Shown here: positions 1 to 8,334 of the stretch, piece after piece | Layout of the letters: each line of letters opens with the position of its first letter | Position numbering within the stretch: the first letter of the stretch is position 1 | NCBI RefSeq assembly: GCF_027492855.1 | Contig: NZ_JAPUDY010000047.1 | Location: 1 to 64,000 of the forward strand | Direction: 5' to 3' | Origin: Acidovorax sp. | GTDB lineage: Bacteria; Pseudomonadota; Gammaproteobacteria; Burkholderiales; Burkholderiaceae_C | Length of the DNA stretch: 64,000 bases | Translations under genes and position numbers: made by a program | The notes under the pieces: generated by a model | Told to the model about the DNA's origin: nothing | The model's input: only the letters and a program-made list of their open reading frames with translations | Database searches by the model: none

Positions 1-502
1 CGTAGATGGGGTACCAGTGGCGGTCGGTCAGCGGCGGGCTGGTCCAGTGGCCGCCCGAGGGATCGGGGTTCAGGTTGATACCCACGGCGCCGTATTCCTT
101 GACGCACTTTTCCAGCTCTGGGATGCAGGTGGCCGGATCGACACCGGGCGACTGCGGCAGCATGGCCACGGGCACGAAGTGGTCGGGGAACAACGTGGAC
201 ACGCGGTAGCACAGCGCATTGCAAATAGCCGCCCAGGTGCTCGACACATTGAAGTCGCCGATGTGGTGGGCCATGAAACTCGCGCGCGGGCTGAACAGCG
301 TGATGTCGCTGCCGCGCTCCTTCATCAGGCGCAGCTGGTTGGTCTCGATGGACTCGCGCAGCTCGTCGTCGCTGATGTGCAGATCGGCCACTTTGGGCAT
401 GGCCGCCGGGTCTTTGATGCCGGCGATCTGTGCATTGCGCCAGTTCTCCAGCGCTTTGGGGGCCGTGGTGTAGTGGCCGTGGCAGTCGATGATGAGGCTC
501 AT
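1..502 (-). CDS. ligJ: 4-oxalomesaconate hydratase (LigJ/GalB-type amidohydrolase), C-terminus off the window
   Basis: This is the N-terminal 167 codons of an amidohydrolase-2 family enzyme. The family hydrates 4-oxalomesaconate to 4-carboxy-4-hydroxy-2-oxoadipate in the protocatechuate 4,5-cleavage and gallate pathways in the cytoplasm. The protein opens MSLIIDCHGHYTTAP, with the metal-binding HxH at residues 8 and 10, and carries the LigJ-typical stretches FMAHHIGDFNVSSTWAAICN and NPDPSGGHWTSPPLTDR. An AGGAGA ribosome site lies 7 bases before the ATG. The gene runs off the left edge, so its 3' half and any further pathway genes are not visible. It follows the binding-fold gene at 525-1217 by 22 bases and is probably cotranscribed with it. 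The identification rests on close recall of LigJ sequences. Confidence 0.9.
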   Translation of the reverse strand, partial: MSLIIDCHGHYTTAPKALENWRNAQIAGIKDPAAMPKVADLHISDDELRESIETNQLRLMKERGSDITLFSPRASFMAHHIGDFNVSSTWAAICNALCYRVSTLFPDHFVPVAMLPQSPGVDPATCIPELEKCVKEYGAVGINLNPDPSGGHWTSPPLTDRHWYPIY

Positions 503-524
503 TCGGTGTTCTCCTGTCGATGTT

Positions 525-1217
525 CTAGGCGGGCTCCATGCCCTGTTTTCGCTTGGCATCAGCGGCCTGCGGCGATGCCATGTAGGCCAACAGCGCACGC
601 GCCGCATCCATCTGCTGCGACTGCGCGCCGATGCCTGCAGAAAACGTGGTGGTGATCTGGATGGCGGGCGGCAGCGGGCCGACGATGGCGATGCCCGGCA
701 CATGCAACAGCTCGCTCAATTGTTGAAAGCCCAACGCCACTTCGCCTTTGGCCACCAGCGAGCCCACGGGCACGCCGGGGGGCGCCTGCACCATTCGGCT
801 GGCGATCTCGCCCGCAATGCCCCAGCGCTCGAACAGTTGGAGCAGGGCCACGCCGCTGGGCCCGGTGGAGACGCTGATGCTGCGCGCCTCCCGCACGGCC
901 CGGCGCACGGCGTCTTCCGAGCCAATGTCGGGCAGCGGCGCACCCGCAGGCACCGCCAGGGCTACGCCGGAGTGCACCCAGTCCACCTTGCTGCCCGGCA
1001 GCAGGTGGCCTGCTGCCAACAGCTTGCCGATAGCGTCGGACGCGAGGATGACCACGTCGAAGACCTCGCCTGCTTGCACGCGCTTGGCGGCATCTACACC
1101 GCCCACCGATTCAATGGCCGCCTGAATGCCCGACTTCTGCGAAAACCCCGCCACCAAGTCGGCCAGCACCTGGCGTGTGGCCATGGAGGAAATGCCGCGA
1201 ACCAAGGGCTGCGTCAT
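525..1217 (-). CDS. ModA-like periplasmic-binding-fold protein without signal peptide
   Basis: A 230-residue protein of the bacterial extracellular solute-binding (molybdate-type, PBP2) fold. The conserved start MTQPLVRGISSM, the segment ESVGGVDAAKRVQAGEVFDVVIL and the late FSAGIGAQSQQ region fit the family. The ATG at 1217 is preferred over an upstream start at 1259 because the domain begins there. No hydrophobic signal sequence precedes the domain, so the protein is predicted to be cytoplasmic and may be a ligand-binding or accessory protein rather than a transporter subunit. No ModB or ModC gene is nearby. It is the first gene of the unit that continues into ligJ and is divergent from the LysR gene. 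A TGTATACA palindrome lies 47 bases upstream. The function in aromatic catabolism is unknown. Confidence 0.75.
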   Translation of the reverse strand: MTQPLVRGISSMATRQVLADLVAGFSQKSGIQAAIESVGGVDAAKRVQAGEVFDVVILASDAIGKLLAAGHLLPGSKVDWVHSGVALAVPAGAPLPDIGSEDAVRRAVREARSISVSTGPSGVALLQLFERWGIAGEIASRMVQAPPGVPVGSLVAKGEVALGFQQLSELLHVPGIAIVGPLPPAIQITTTFSAGIGAQSQQMDAARALLAYMASPQAADAKRKQGMEPA

Positions 1218-1264
1218 GGCCTGCTCCCAGTCACAACATGGGTGGCCCAGGCGGTACAAGCGGT

Positions 1265-1272
1265 TGTATACA
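1265..1272. promoter_or_regulatory. TGTATACA palindrome, putative GntR/VanR operator upstream of ligJ unit
   Basis: An exact 8-base palindrome in the intergenic region between the ModA-like/ligJ unit and the LysR gene. The same word occurs beside the transporter and van genes at 8221, 9182 and 9289. It is consistent with a FadR-type GntR operator core. The regulator assignment is inference. Confidence 0.5.
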
Positions 1273-1385
1273 TCCCTTCGATTGTGGGCAGCAGCGGCCC
1301 AAACATGAAGGCGGCACCGCCACTACCAGATATATCATTCCGTGATCGTTGACCTACAGCTATTGCAAATAGCAGAGCCTTACCT

Positions 1386-2345
1386 ATGGACCTCAAGCAG
1401 ATCGAATACTTTGTGCGGGTGGCCGAGCTGGGCAGCTTCACCCGCGCCTCGGTGGTGCTGGACATTGCCCAGCCCGCGCTGAGCCGCCAGGTGCGCCTGC
1501 TGGAGGTGGAGCTGCGCCAGAACCTGCTGGTGCGCAATGGCCGGGGTGCCACGCCCACCGAGGCAGGCAAGCTGCTGCTGGAGCATGGGCGCGGCATCCT
1601 GCACCAGGTGGAGCGCGCCCGCGAGGAGCTGGGCCGTGTGCGCGGCGCCCTGGCCGGGCGTGTGGCGATTGGCCTGCCGCCCAGCATTGCCAAGGTGCTG
1701 ACGGTGCCGCTGACGCGCGCCTTCCGCGTGAAGATGCCCGACGCGGCGCTGGCCATCAGCGAGGGCCTCACGGTGGCCATGCGCGAGTCGCTCACCACCG
1801 GCCTGCTCGACATCGCCCTGCTCTACAACACCACGCCCGCGCCCGGCATCGAGACCACGGCGCTGCTGGAGGAAGACCTGTTCCTGGTGCAGCGCCGCAG
1901 CAGCAGCGGTGAATCCACCGGGACCGATGCGCAGGCCCAGGCGGCGCTGCCGCTTCATGATCTGCCGCGCTTTCCACTGGTCATCCCCACCCGCCCCAAC
2001 GCCATTCGCATGCTGGTGGAGTCGGAGCTGGCCGCGCGCGGCAAACACCCGCAGATCAGCCTGGAGATCGACGGCGTGGCCGCCATTCTCGACCTGGTGG
2101 CTGATGGCGCAGGCTGCGCCGTGCTGCCCATGAACGCGGTCACCACCTCGGGCAATCCGGAGGCGTTCAGCACCCGGCCCATTCACGTCGCCAGCAGCGA
2201 TGGCGAGGGAGAAGAAGACGGCGCCCGCCTGCGCAGCAAGCTCTTCATGGCGGTCAGCTCGCAGCGCCCGGCCACGCTCACACAGCAGGCGATGGCGGAG
2301 TTGATTCGCAGCACGCTGCAAGCGCTGTATGAAAGCCCCACTTGA
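1386..2345 (+). CDS. LysR-family regulator, PmdR-like (protocatechuate 4,5-cleavage)
   Basis: A 319-residue LysR-type transcriptional regulator. The N-terminal winged helix starts MDLKQIEYFVRVAELGSFTRAS, with the recognition helix in the segment QPALSRQVRLLE (about residues 29-40). The ligand-binding domain fills the rest. The gene is divergent from the ModA-like/ligJ operon, the normal arrangement for a LysR activator and its target. PmdR-type regulators respond to pathway intermediates of protocatechuate meta cleavage. The specific assignment is inferred from position and overall similarity. The residue 185-200 region has a low-complexity insert rich in Ser, Gln and Ala. No strong ribosome site is seen before the ATG. 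Confidence 0.85.
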   Translation: MDLKQIEYFVRVAELGSFTRASVVLDIAQPALSRQVRLLEVELRQNLLVRNGRGATPTEAGKLLLEHGRGILHQVERAREELGRVRGALAGRVAIGLPPSIAKVLTVPLTRAFRVKMPDAALAISEGLTVAMRESLTTGLLDIALLYNTTPAPGIETTALLEEDLFLVQRRSSSGESTGTDAQAQAALPLHDLPRFPLVIPTRPNAIRMLVESELAARGKHPQISLEIDGVAAILDLVADGAGCAVLPMNAVTTSGNPEAFSTRPIHVASSDGEGEEDGARLRSKLFMAVSSQRPATLTQQAMAELIRSTLQALYESPT

Positions 2346-2373
2346 GGCATCAGGCCGGCCCGCTTTCCATCAA

Positions 2374-2457
2374 CCGTTCAGGCTGAGCTTGCCTGTCCTG
2401 AGCTTTGTCGAAGGGTCGAAGCCTCACGCAGCGCTTCGACAAGCTCAGCCTGAACGG
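2374..2457. repeat. REP-like inverted repeat (CTTCGACAAGCTCAG family)
   Basis: The left arm starts CCGTTCAGGCTGAGCTT and the right arm CTTCGACAAGCTCAGCCTGA ends in ACGG. The arms are near-perfect reverse complements flanking an imperfect internal copy. It lies between the LysR gene and the convergent dehydrogenase gene. Related copies occur at 6864, 27535, 40771 and 51651. Confidence 0.85.
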
Positions 2458-2500
2458 TAGGGGGTGGTTGCAGGGTGAAAAGGAACAGGCCGCTGCAACA

Positions 2501-3427
2501 TCAACCCTTGATGGAATTGGTAGGCACGCTACCCAGCAGCCGATCCGCATAGTCCTGCCACGGCGCGTCCTTGGGCAGCCCTTGAAAGACGCCCTCGCGC
2601 GCCAGATCGGCCACCCACTGCTGCTTGGCGGCAATGGCCGATGCCATCAGCGGTGCCATGCCCGCCTCGTCCACCGTGTGGGCCGACTCGCGCATCTCTT
2701 CAGCGCGGCGCTGACCGTGTTGCACCACGCGGCTGAAGAAGTAGCTGCCTTGTTTTTGCCAGTCGATGGAGGGAAAAGTTTCGACCAACGTGGGCAGCAC
2801 ATGGTCTTCCACACCGTAGTGGCGGGCCGTGGCGTAGCTCTCGATCACCAGCGCCTCCAACCCCTTGATCATGATGCTGCGGCACATCTTGATGGCGCTG
2901 GCCACGCCCAGTTGCTCACTCACCGGCTTGGCATCCATGCCCCATCCCGCCAACACGGCCGCCAGCGCTGCGGCCTGGGGGCCACCCAGCAGCATGGGCA
3001 CGCGGATGCCGTAGGGCGGCACCGAGGTCATCACGCCCGCCTCCACATAGTGCGCGCCCTGCGCTTCGATGAGTGCTGCCGCTTGCTGCTTGGTGCCGGG
3101 CGAGGCGGAGTTGAGGTCCAGGAACACGGTGCCTGCGCGGATGTGCTGCGCGGCCTCTTGCGCCACGGCCAGCGTGCTGGATGCGGTAACGGCCGAGATG
3201 ATGCAGTCGCAGCGCTCGCACAGCGCACGCATCGAATCCACCGCCACCACGCCCGCTTGCGCAGCGTGCTGTCGTTGCGCATCGCGCTGCGCCAGGTTGG
3301 CAAACTTCAGGTCCCAGGCAGCGACGGACGCCACGCCCGGCCGACCCTGGAGGCCCGCGCTGAATATCTTGCCCACCTCGCCGTAACCGACGAGACCGAT
3401 GTGCGCAATATTCATGGCCGTTGGCAT
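2501..3427 (-). CDS. NAD(P)-dependent oxidoreductase, 6-phosphogluconate dehydrogenase-like with DUF1932
   Basis: A 308-residue enzyme. An N-terminal Rossmann fold has the nucleotide motif GYGEVG at residues 14-19. It is followed by the beta-hydroxyacid dehydrogenase-type segment LDLNSASPG near residue 105 and the catalytic-region lysine in IKMCRSIMIKG near 180. The C-terminal part matches the DUF1932 helical domain. The substrate is not known. The gene lies 18 bases beyond the stop of livF, so it is probably the last gene of the transporter operon and may act on an imported aromatic compound or a derived hydroxyacid. An alternative ATG lies four codons in (3415). Neither start has a clear ribosome site. 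Confidence 0.8.
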   Translation of the reverse strand: MPTAMNIAHIGLVGYGEVGKIFSAGLQGRPGVASVAAWDLKFANLAQRDAQRQHAAQAGVVAVDSMRALCERCDCIISAVTASSTLAVAQEAAQHIRAGTVFLDLNSASPGTKQQAAALIEAQGAHYVEAGVMTSVPPYGIRVPMLLGGPQAAALAAVLAGWGMDAKPVSEQLGVASAIKMCRSIMIKGLEALVIESYATARHYGVEDHVLPTLVETFPSIDWQKQGSYFFSRVVQHGQRRAEEMRESAHTVDEAGMAPLMASAIAAKQQWVADLAREGVFQGLPKDAPWQDYADRLLGSVPTNSIKG

Positions 3428-3445
3428 CGTATGGCGTGGCTCGGC

Positions 3446-4177
3446 TTATCGGGCCACACCCAGCAGGCGGTCGAGCAGCTCGGGCTGCGCGCTCAGCTCG
3501 GCGGCCGTGCCGGTGTGCACCACCGTGCCCCGGTCCAGCACGGCGGCACGGTCGGAGATGGCCAGAATGGCCTGCGGATGCTGCTCCACGATGATGGCCG
3601 ACAGGCCCTCTTCGCGCGTGATGCGGCGGATGGCGCGCAGCAGCTCTTCCACGATGATGGGCGCCAGGCCTTCGAGCGGTTCGTCGAGCAGCAGCAGGCG
3701 TGGGTTGAGCACCAGCGCGCGACCCACGGCCAACATCTGCTGCTCGCCGCCAGACAGTTGCGTGCCCAGGTTGGTCTTGCGCTCGGCCAGGCGCGGAAAC
3801 ATCTCATACACCCGCTCTGGCGTCCAGGGCCGTGCGGCGGAGCCCTTGCGGCCGGGGCGCGCCACGGCCGTGAGGTTCTCGTGTACGGTCAGCGACTTGA
3901 AGATGTTGCGCTCTTGCGGCACCCAGCCAATGCCCGCAGCAGCGCGCTCATGCGACGGCAGTTTGTGCAGAGCCACACCGCCCAAACTCACGGTGCCCGC
4001 ATGCTGGCGCGTGGCCCCGGCCAGGGTGTTGATGAGCGTGGTCTTGCCCGTGCCGTTGCGGCCCAGCAAGGCCAGTGTGTCGCCTTCGGGCAGCGCCAGC
4101 GAGATGCCCTGAAGCACCACGGCCTCGCCGTAGCCCGCGCTCAGGCCTTCAATGCACAGCAATTCGGTTTTAGACAT
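3446..4177 (-). CDS. livF: ABC transporter ATP-binding protein, LivF type
   Basis: A 243-residue ATPase of the branched-chain amino acid transporter family. It has Walker A GRNGTGKT, signature LSGGEQQ and Walker B LLLLDEP in the normal order. The ATG at 4177 is chosen because it sits after GGGGAG and overlaps the livG stop by eight bases (ATGTCTAA), a usual coupling. An upstream ATG at 4192 would lengthen it without homology. It pairs with LivG to energise the LivH-LivM channel. Here the substrate is probably an aromatic acid, given the van and lig neighbours; that is inference. Confidence 0.92.
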   Translation of the reverse strand: MSKTELLCIEGLSAGYGEAVVLQGISLALPEGDTLALLGRNGTGKTTLINTLAGATRQHAGTVSLGGVALHKLPSHERAAAGIGWVPQERNIFKSLTVHENLTAVARPGRKGSAARPWTPERVYEMFPRLAERKTNLGTQLSGGEQQMLAVGRALVLNPRLLLLDEPLEGLAPIIVEELLRAIRRITREEGLSAIIVEQHPQAILAISDRAAVLDRGTVVHTGTAAELSAQPELLDRLLGVAR

Positions 4178-4940
4178 GGGCGTTCTCCCCATGGCCCAGG
4201 TACACCGCCTTGACCCTCGGGTCGTTGGCGATGGTGTCGGGGTCGCCCTCGGTAAGCACCGTGCCGTTGACCAGCACCGTCATGCGGTTGGCGAAGCTGA
4301 AAACCAGGTCCATATCGTGTTCGATCAAAAGCACCGACACGTCGGCGGGCAATGCCGCCACGGTCTGCAGCAGTTCCTCGCGCTCGCCTGCAGGCACGCC
4401 AGCCACGGGCTCGTCGAGCAGCAACACGCGCGGCTCGCAGGCCAGGGCGATGGCGATCTCGAGCAGGCGGCGCTTTCCGTAGGCCAGCACGCGCGTTTCC
4501 TCGGCCATCACCGAGGTCAGGTGGAACTGCTCCAGCAGTTGCTCGCAGCGCTCGGTGACGGCGCGGCGCGCGCCCAACGGCTGCCACCATTTACCGCCCA
4601 GACCTTGGTGCTGCGACACGGTGAGCGCCAGCGTCTCCAGCGGCGTGAGGGTGTCGAACAACTGGTTGATCTGGAAGGTGCGCACCATGCCGCGCTGCAC
4701 GCGCTGGTGCGGCGCCAGGCGCGTGATGTCCCGGCCTTCGAGGATGATGGAACCTTCGGTGGGCTCCAGCACGCCGGTCAGCAGGTTGATGAGTGTGGTT
4801 TTGCCCGCGCCATTGGGCCCTATGAGCGCGTGGCGCGCACCTTTTTTCAGGTTGAGCGTGACGTTGTTGGTGGCGGTGATGCCGCCAAAACGCATGACCA
4901 GGCCCTGCGCGGAGAGCACAGTGGTGTTGTCGGTGTTCAT
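4170..4940 (-). CDS. livG: ABC transporter ATP-binding protein, LivG type
   Basis: A 256-residue ATPase. Walker A is GPNGAGKTT near residues 42-50. The LivG-specific signature region is LAYGKRRLLEIA, used in this subfamily in place of LSGGQ. Walker B is VLLLDEPVAG, followed by the H-loop IEHDM. It overlaps livM by four bases at 4937-4940 and livF by eight at 4170-4177, so the ATPase genes are translationally coupled to the permease. It is one of five genes of a complete high-affinity importer. Confidence 0.92.
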   Translation of the reverse strand: MNTDNTTVLSAQGLVMRFGGITATNNVTLNLKKGARHALIGPNGAGKTTLINLLTGVLEPTEGSIILEGRDITRLAPHQRVQRGMVRTFQINQLFDTLTPLETLALTVSQHQGLGGKWWQPLGARRAVTERCEQLLEQFHLTSVMAEETRVLAYGKRRLLEIAIALACEPRVLLLDEPVAGVPAGEREELLQTVAALPADVSVLLIEHDMDLVFSFANRMTVLVNGTVLTEGDPDTIANDPRVKAVYLGHGENAHV

Positions 4941-5899
4941 GTTTTCCTCCCGAACCAGGTCCAGGGGCGGAACAGGCGGTCACGCCCCACCAGCACCAGC
5001 ACCACGAGGAACAGGCCGATCCAGAATGTCCAGTACTGCGGCGTGACGGACGAGATCACGTCCTGCAGCAGCTTGAAGCCGATGGCGCCCAGAATGCCGC
5101 CATAGAGCCAGCCCACGCCGCCGATCACCAGGATCAGCATCACATCGGCCGAGCGGTGGAACTCGAACAGATCGAGCGACGCAAAGCCCGTGGTCTGCGT
5201 GAGCAACGCGCCCGCAGCACCCGCCAGCGCAGCGGCCAGCGTGTACACCTGCGCCAGCTTGGCCGTGACAGGGATGCCGATGGCCATGGCGCGCAGCCGG
5301 TTGTCGCGAATGGCTTTGAGCATGGCGCCAAAGGGCGATTGCACGATGCGCCGCGCGAGCAGGAAGAAAACGAACAGCACGGTGAGCGAGTACCAGGCGG
5401 CCGTGCGGCCATACAGATCGAACTCGAATTTGCCGAGCACGGGGCCCATCACCACACCCTGCAGGCCGTCGGCGCCGCCGGTCAACCAGTCGAGCTTGTT
5501 GGCCAGCTCCAGCATCACAAGGCCCACGCCCAGCGTGACCATGAGGCGCGTGAGGTCGGTGCCGCGCATGATGGTGAGCGATGCCACTGCCCCCAGCACC
5601 GTGGCGGCGGCAATGCCCACCACCAGGCCCACCAGCGGGTCGGGCATTACATGCTTGGCAAACAGCGCCGCCGCATAGCCGCCCAGGCCAAAGAAGGCCG
5701 CATGGCCCAGCGAGACGATGCCGGTGTAGCCCAGGATCAAATCCAGCGACAGGGCAAACAGCGCGACGATGGCGATCTCGTTGATGATGAGTGCATGGCT
5801 GGGCAGCGCCAGCGGCGCCACGAAGGCCAGCAGCCACAGCACGGGCTCCCACCAGCGGAAACGGCGGGCCTGCAACAGTGCGTTCTGCGAGGTCATCAT
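4937..5899 (-). CDS. livM: ABC transporter permease, LivM type
   Basis: A 320-residue inner-membrane permease with many hydrophobic segments. It has the LivM signature region LILGYTGIVSLGHAAFFGLGGY near residues 55-75 and the later NRLRAMAIGIP coupling loop that contacts the ATPase. It overlaps livH by four bases (5896-5899) and livG by four (4937-4940). Together with LivH it forms the translocation channel. Confidence 0.92.
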   Translation of the reverse strand: MMTSQNALLQARRFRWWEPVLWLLAFVAPLALPSHALIINEIAIVALFALSLDLILGYTGIVSLGHAAFFGLGGYAAALFAKHVMPDPLVGLVVGIAAATVLGAVASLTIMRGTDLTRLMVTLGVGLVMLELANKLDWLTGGADGLQGVVMGPVLGKFEFDLYGRTAAWYSLTVLFVFFLLARRIVQSPFGAMLKAIRDNRLRAMAIGIPVTAKLAQVYTLAAALAGAAGALLTQTTGFASLDLFEFHRSADVMLILVIGGVGWLYGGILGAIGFKLLQDVISSVTPQYWTFWIGLFLVVLVLVGRDRLFRPWTWFGRKT

Positions 5900-6768
5900 T
5901 TGCCCCCCTTGCGCACAAAGAGGCCTTGTGGGCGCCAGATGAGGATCAGGATCATGAGGCTGTACACAATGAAAGCGCCCAGCTTGGGGATGTAGTACTT
6001 GCCAGCCACGTCGGCAATGCCGAGCAGCAGTGCGGCCAGCAGCGGGCCGGTGATGGACGAGGTGCCGCCCACGGCCACCACGATCAAAAAGTAGATCATG
6101 AACTTGAGCGGAAAACTCGGGTCGAGCCCCAGCACTTCAGCACCGAGCGCACCGCCCAGCCCGGCCAGTCCCGATCCGAACGCGAAGGTGGACAGGAACA
6201 CGATGTTCACATTGATGCCCATGCCCGCAGCCACGCGCTGGTCGTCCACGCTGGCGCGCAGGCGGCTGCCGAAGCGGGTTTTGGTGAGCACGTACTGCAG
6301 GCCCACGGTGAGCGCCGCGCACACCGCAATGATGAACAGCCGGTAGTGGCCCATGCCCAGCATCAAGGCGCCGCTACCGATTTCGGTGCGGCCCTTGAGC
6401 CACTCTGGCAACTGCATGATCTGCTGCGTAGAGCCCACGAAGTAGTCCACGCTGGCCACGGCCATGAACACGAGGCCGATGGAAAACAGCACCTGGTCCA
6501 GATGGGGCTTGTTGTAGAGCGGGCGGTACAGCGTGCGCTCCAGCACCCCGCCCAGCAAGGCCGTGCCCACAAAGGCCAGCGGCAGGCAGACGAGGAAAGG
6601 CACATCCAGGCGCTGCATGAGCAGCACGGTGATGTACCCGCCCGCCATGGCAAAAGCGCCGTGCGCCAGGTTGATGAAGTTCATCAGCCCCATGGTCACG
6701 GCCAGCCCCACCGCCAGAATGAACAGCAGCATGCCGTAGGCAACGCCGTCAAAAAGAATGGTCAGCAT
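5896..6768 (-). CDS. livH: ABC transporter permease, LivH type
   Basis: A 290-residue inner-membrane permease. It starts MLTILFDGVAYGMLLFILAV and has the LivH-family segment MGLMNFINLAHGAFAMAGGY and the cytoplasmic loop RFGSRLRASVDDQRVAAGMG. It is about 240 bases downstream of the binding-protein gene, a gap holding a REP half-site that could affect relative expression of the first gene. The substrate is unknown; an aromatic acid is likely from context. Confidence 0.92.
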   Translation of the reverse strand: MLTILFDGVAYGMLLFILAVGLAVTMGLMNFINLAHGAFAMAGGYITVLLMQRLDVPFLVCLPLAFVGTALLGGVLERTLYRPLYNKPHLDQVLFSIGLVFMAVASVDYFVGSTQQIMQLPEWLKGRTEIGSGALMLGMGHYRLFIIAVCAALTVGLQYVLTKTRFGSRLRASVDDQRVAAGMGINVNIVFLSTFAFGSGLAGLGGALGAEVLGLDPSFPLKFMIYFLIVVAVGGTSSITGPLLAALLLGIADVAGKYYIPKLGAFIVYSLMILILIWRPQGLFVRKGGK

Positions 6769-6863
6769 GAAATCACTTCAATGAAGACAAAAAATGAGCC
6801 ATCGCACTGAGGCCGTGGAGGTGCCGCGAACAGAAAAGGCTATCGGCTCAACGAGCCAGGCCC

Positions 6864-6889
6864 GGCTTCGACAGGCTCAGCCCGAACGG
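6864..6889. repeat. REP half-site between binding protein and permease genes
   Basis: A single arm of the REP family (GGCTTCGACAGGCTCAGCCC then GAACGG) in the 244-base gap 6769-7012 between livH and the substrate-binding-protein gene. Nothing else recognisable is in this gap. Confidence 0.7.
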
Positions 6890-7012
6890 ATCAAGAGAGA
6901 ACACCGCCCGCAAATACTGGCCCGCCCCAGGCAATGGCCGCCCCGCCGCTCGGGCGGCAACAAAGGGTGGCCGCATCCGGCGGACACACCGAGCGGGTTA
7001 CGGCTCAGGGAG

Positions 7013-8197
7013 TTACTTGGTTTTTCCGGGGTCCTTGACGTCCTTGATCACGTCGAACTCCACGTTGTAAAGCTGGCCGTTCACACGCTCCACCTTGCGC
7101 AGGTATACGTTCTGCACGATGTCGCGGGTCTGCGCGTCGATGAACACCGGGCCGCGCGGGCTCTCGAAGACCTGGCCCTTCATGGCGGCCAGCAGCGCAT
7201 CGCCACCGCCCGCGCCCTTGGTGGTTTTGAGCGCTTCATAGATCACGCGCATGCCGTCATAACCACCCACGGCCATGAAGTTGGGGCGCAAGCCTTTGTT
7301 GGCCTTCTCGAAGGCTTCGACAAACTTCTTGTTCAGCGCCGAGGGGTGTGCAGCCGAGTAGTGGTGCGAGGTGACCACGCCCAGGGCGCCATCACCCATG
7401 TCGTTGAGCTGGTCGTCATCGGTCACGTCGCCGGTGGCAATCAGCTTGATACCGGCCTTGTCCATGCCGCGCTCCAGGAACTGCTTCATCACCGCAGCGC
7501 CCGCACCCGAGGGCACGAAAACGAACAGCGCATCGGGCTTGGCATCGCGCACTTTTTGCAGGAAGGGGGCGAAGTCGGGGTTGCGCAGCGGCACGCGCAG
7601 GGCCTCGGTCACCTGGCCGCCGTTGAAGGTGAGGCGCTGGTTGAAATACTTCTCGGCGTCGATGCCGGGGCCGTAGTCGCTCACCAGCGTGACCACTTTC
7701 TTGATGCCGTTCTTGGGTGCCCAGTCGGCCAGAGCCACAGACACTTGCGGCAGCGTGAAGCTGCTGCGCACCACATAAGGCGATGCCTCGGTGATGCTCG
7801 ATGTAGCGGCAGCCATGACCACCAGTGGAGTCTTGGCCTGCGTGGCCAGCGGCGCCGTGGCCATGGCCGACGGCGTGATGCCCATGCCAGCCAGCACGTT
7901 CACCTTTTCGTTCACCACCAGTTCTTGGGCCAGGCGGCGCGTCACGTCAGGCAGGCTGGTGTCGTCCTTGATGATGAGCTGCACCTTCTTGCCCGCCACG
8001 GTGTCGCCGTTCTGCGCCATATAGAGGCGCGCGGCGGCTTCGATCTGGCGGCCGGTGGTGGCCTGCTGGCCCGTCATGGGCAGGATCAGGCCAATCTTGA
8101 ACACGTTGTCCTGCGCCATGGCAGGCAGCGCGGCCAAGCCGGTGGACAACACCACGGCGGCAGCAGCCGAGGCACGAAGAATGTGGCGTTTTTTCAT
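7013..8197 (-). CDS. ABC transporter substrate-binding protein, LivK/type 1 periplasmic-binding fold
   Basis: A 394-residue secreted binding protein. It has a typical signal peptide (MKKRHILRASAAAAVVL...ALPAMA, cut before QDN). The mature domain starts FKIGLILPMTGQQATTGRQI, as in aromatic-acid and amino-acid receptors of this family. It heads the transporter operon livHMGF. An ATG with AGGAGACAT-type ribosome site precedes it, and a TGTATACA palindrome lies 23 bases upstream of the ATG. The likely ligand is vanillate, protocatechuate or a similar lignin acid, because the gene sits between the ligJ unit and vanAB. Ligand identity is inference. Confidence 0.9.
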   Translation of the reverse strand: MKKRHILRASAAAAVVLSTGLAALPAMAQDNVFKIGLILPMTGQQATTGRQIEAAARLYMAQNGDTVAGKKVQLIIKDDTSLPDVTRRLAQELVVNEKVNVLAGMGITPSAMATAPLATQAKTPLVVMAAATSSITEASPYVVRSSFTLPQVSVALADWAPKNGIKKVVTLVSDYGPGIDAEKYFNQRLTFNGGQVTEALRVPLRNPDFAPFLQKVRDAKPDALFVFVPSGAGAAVMKQFLERGMDKAGIKLIATGDVTDDDQLNDMGDGALGVVTSHHYSAAHPSALNKKFVEAFEKANKGLRPNFMAVGGYDGMRVIYEALKTTKGAGGGDALLAAMKGQVFESPRGPVFIDAQTRDIVQNVYLRKVERVNGQLYNVEFDVIKDVKDPGKTK

Positions 8198-8220
8198 CGA
8201 TGTCTCCTGTGAAATGTCGC

Positions 8221-8228
8221 TGTATACA
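8221..8228. promoter_or_regulatory. TGTATACA palindrome upstream of transporter operon
   Basis: An exact match to the palindrome found beside the GntR and vanA genes, located 23 bases upstream of the substrate-binding-protein ATG. A repressor bound here could block transcription of the transporter. Confidence 0.55.
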
Positions 8229-8334
8229 GAAAAATGCTGGCCGCAGTGTGGCGTGGGCTGCGTTATTTCACAAGCAGAAATTCAAGCATTCAGGTATAGC
8301 CAAATGACATAACCCAACCCTTCGGAAAAGCCCC

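Noticed and set aside
2405..4213. 602-codon plus-strand frame opposite the dehydrogenase and livF
   Set aside because: Antisense shadow; the minus-strand genes have clear domains.
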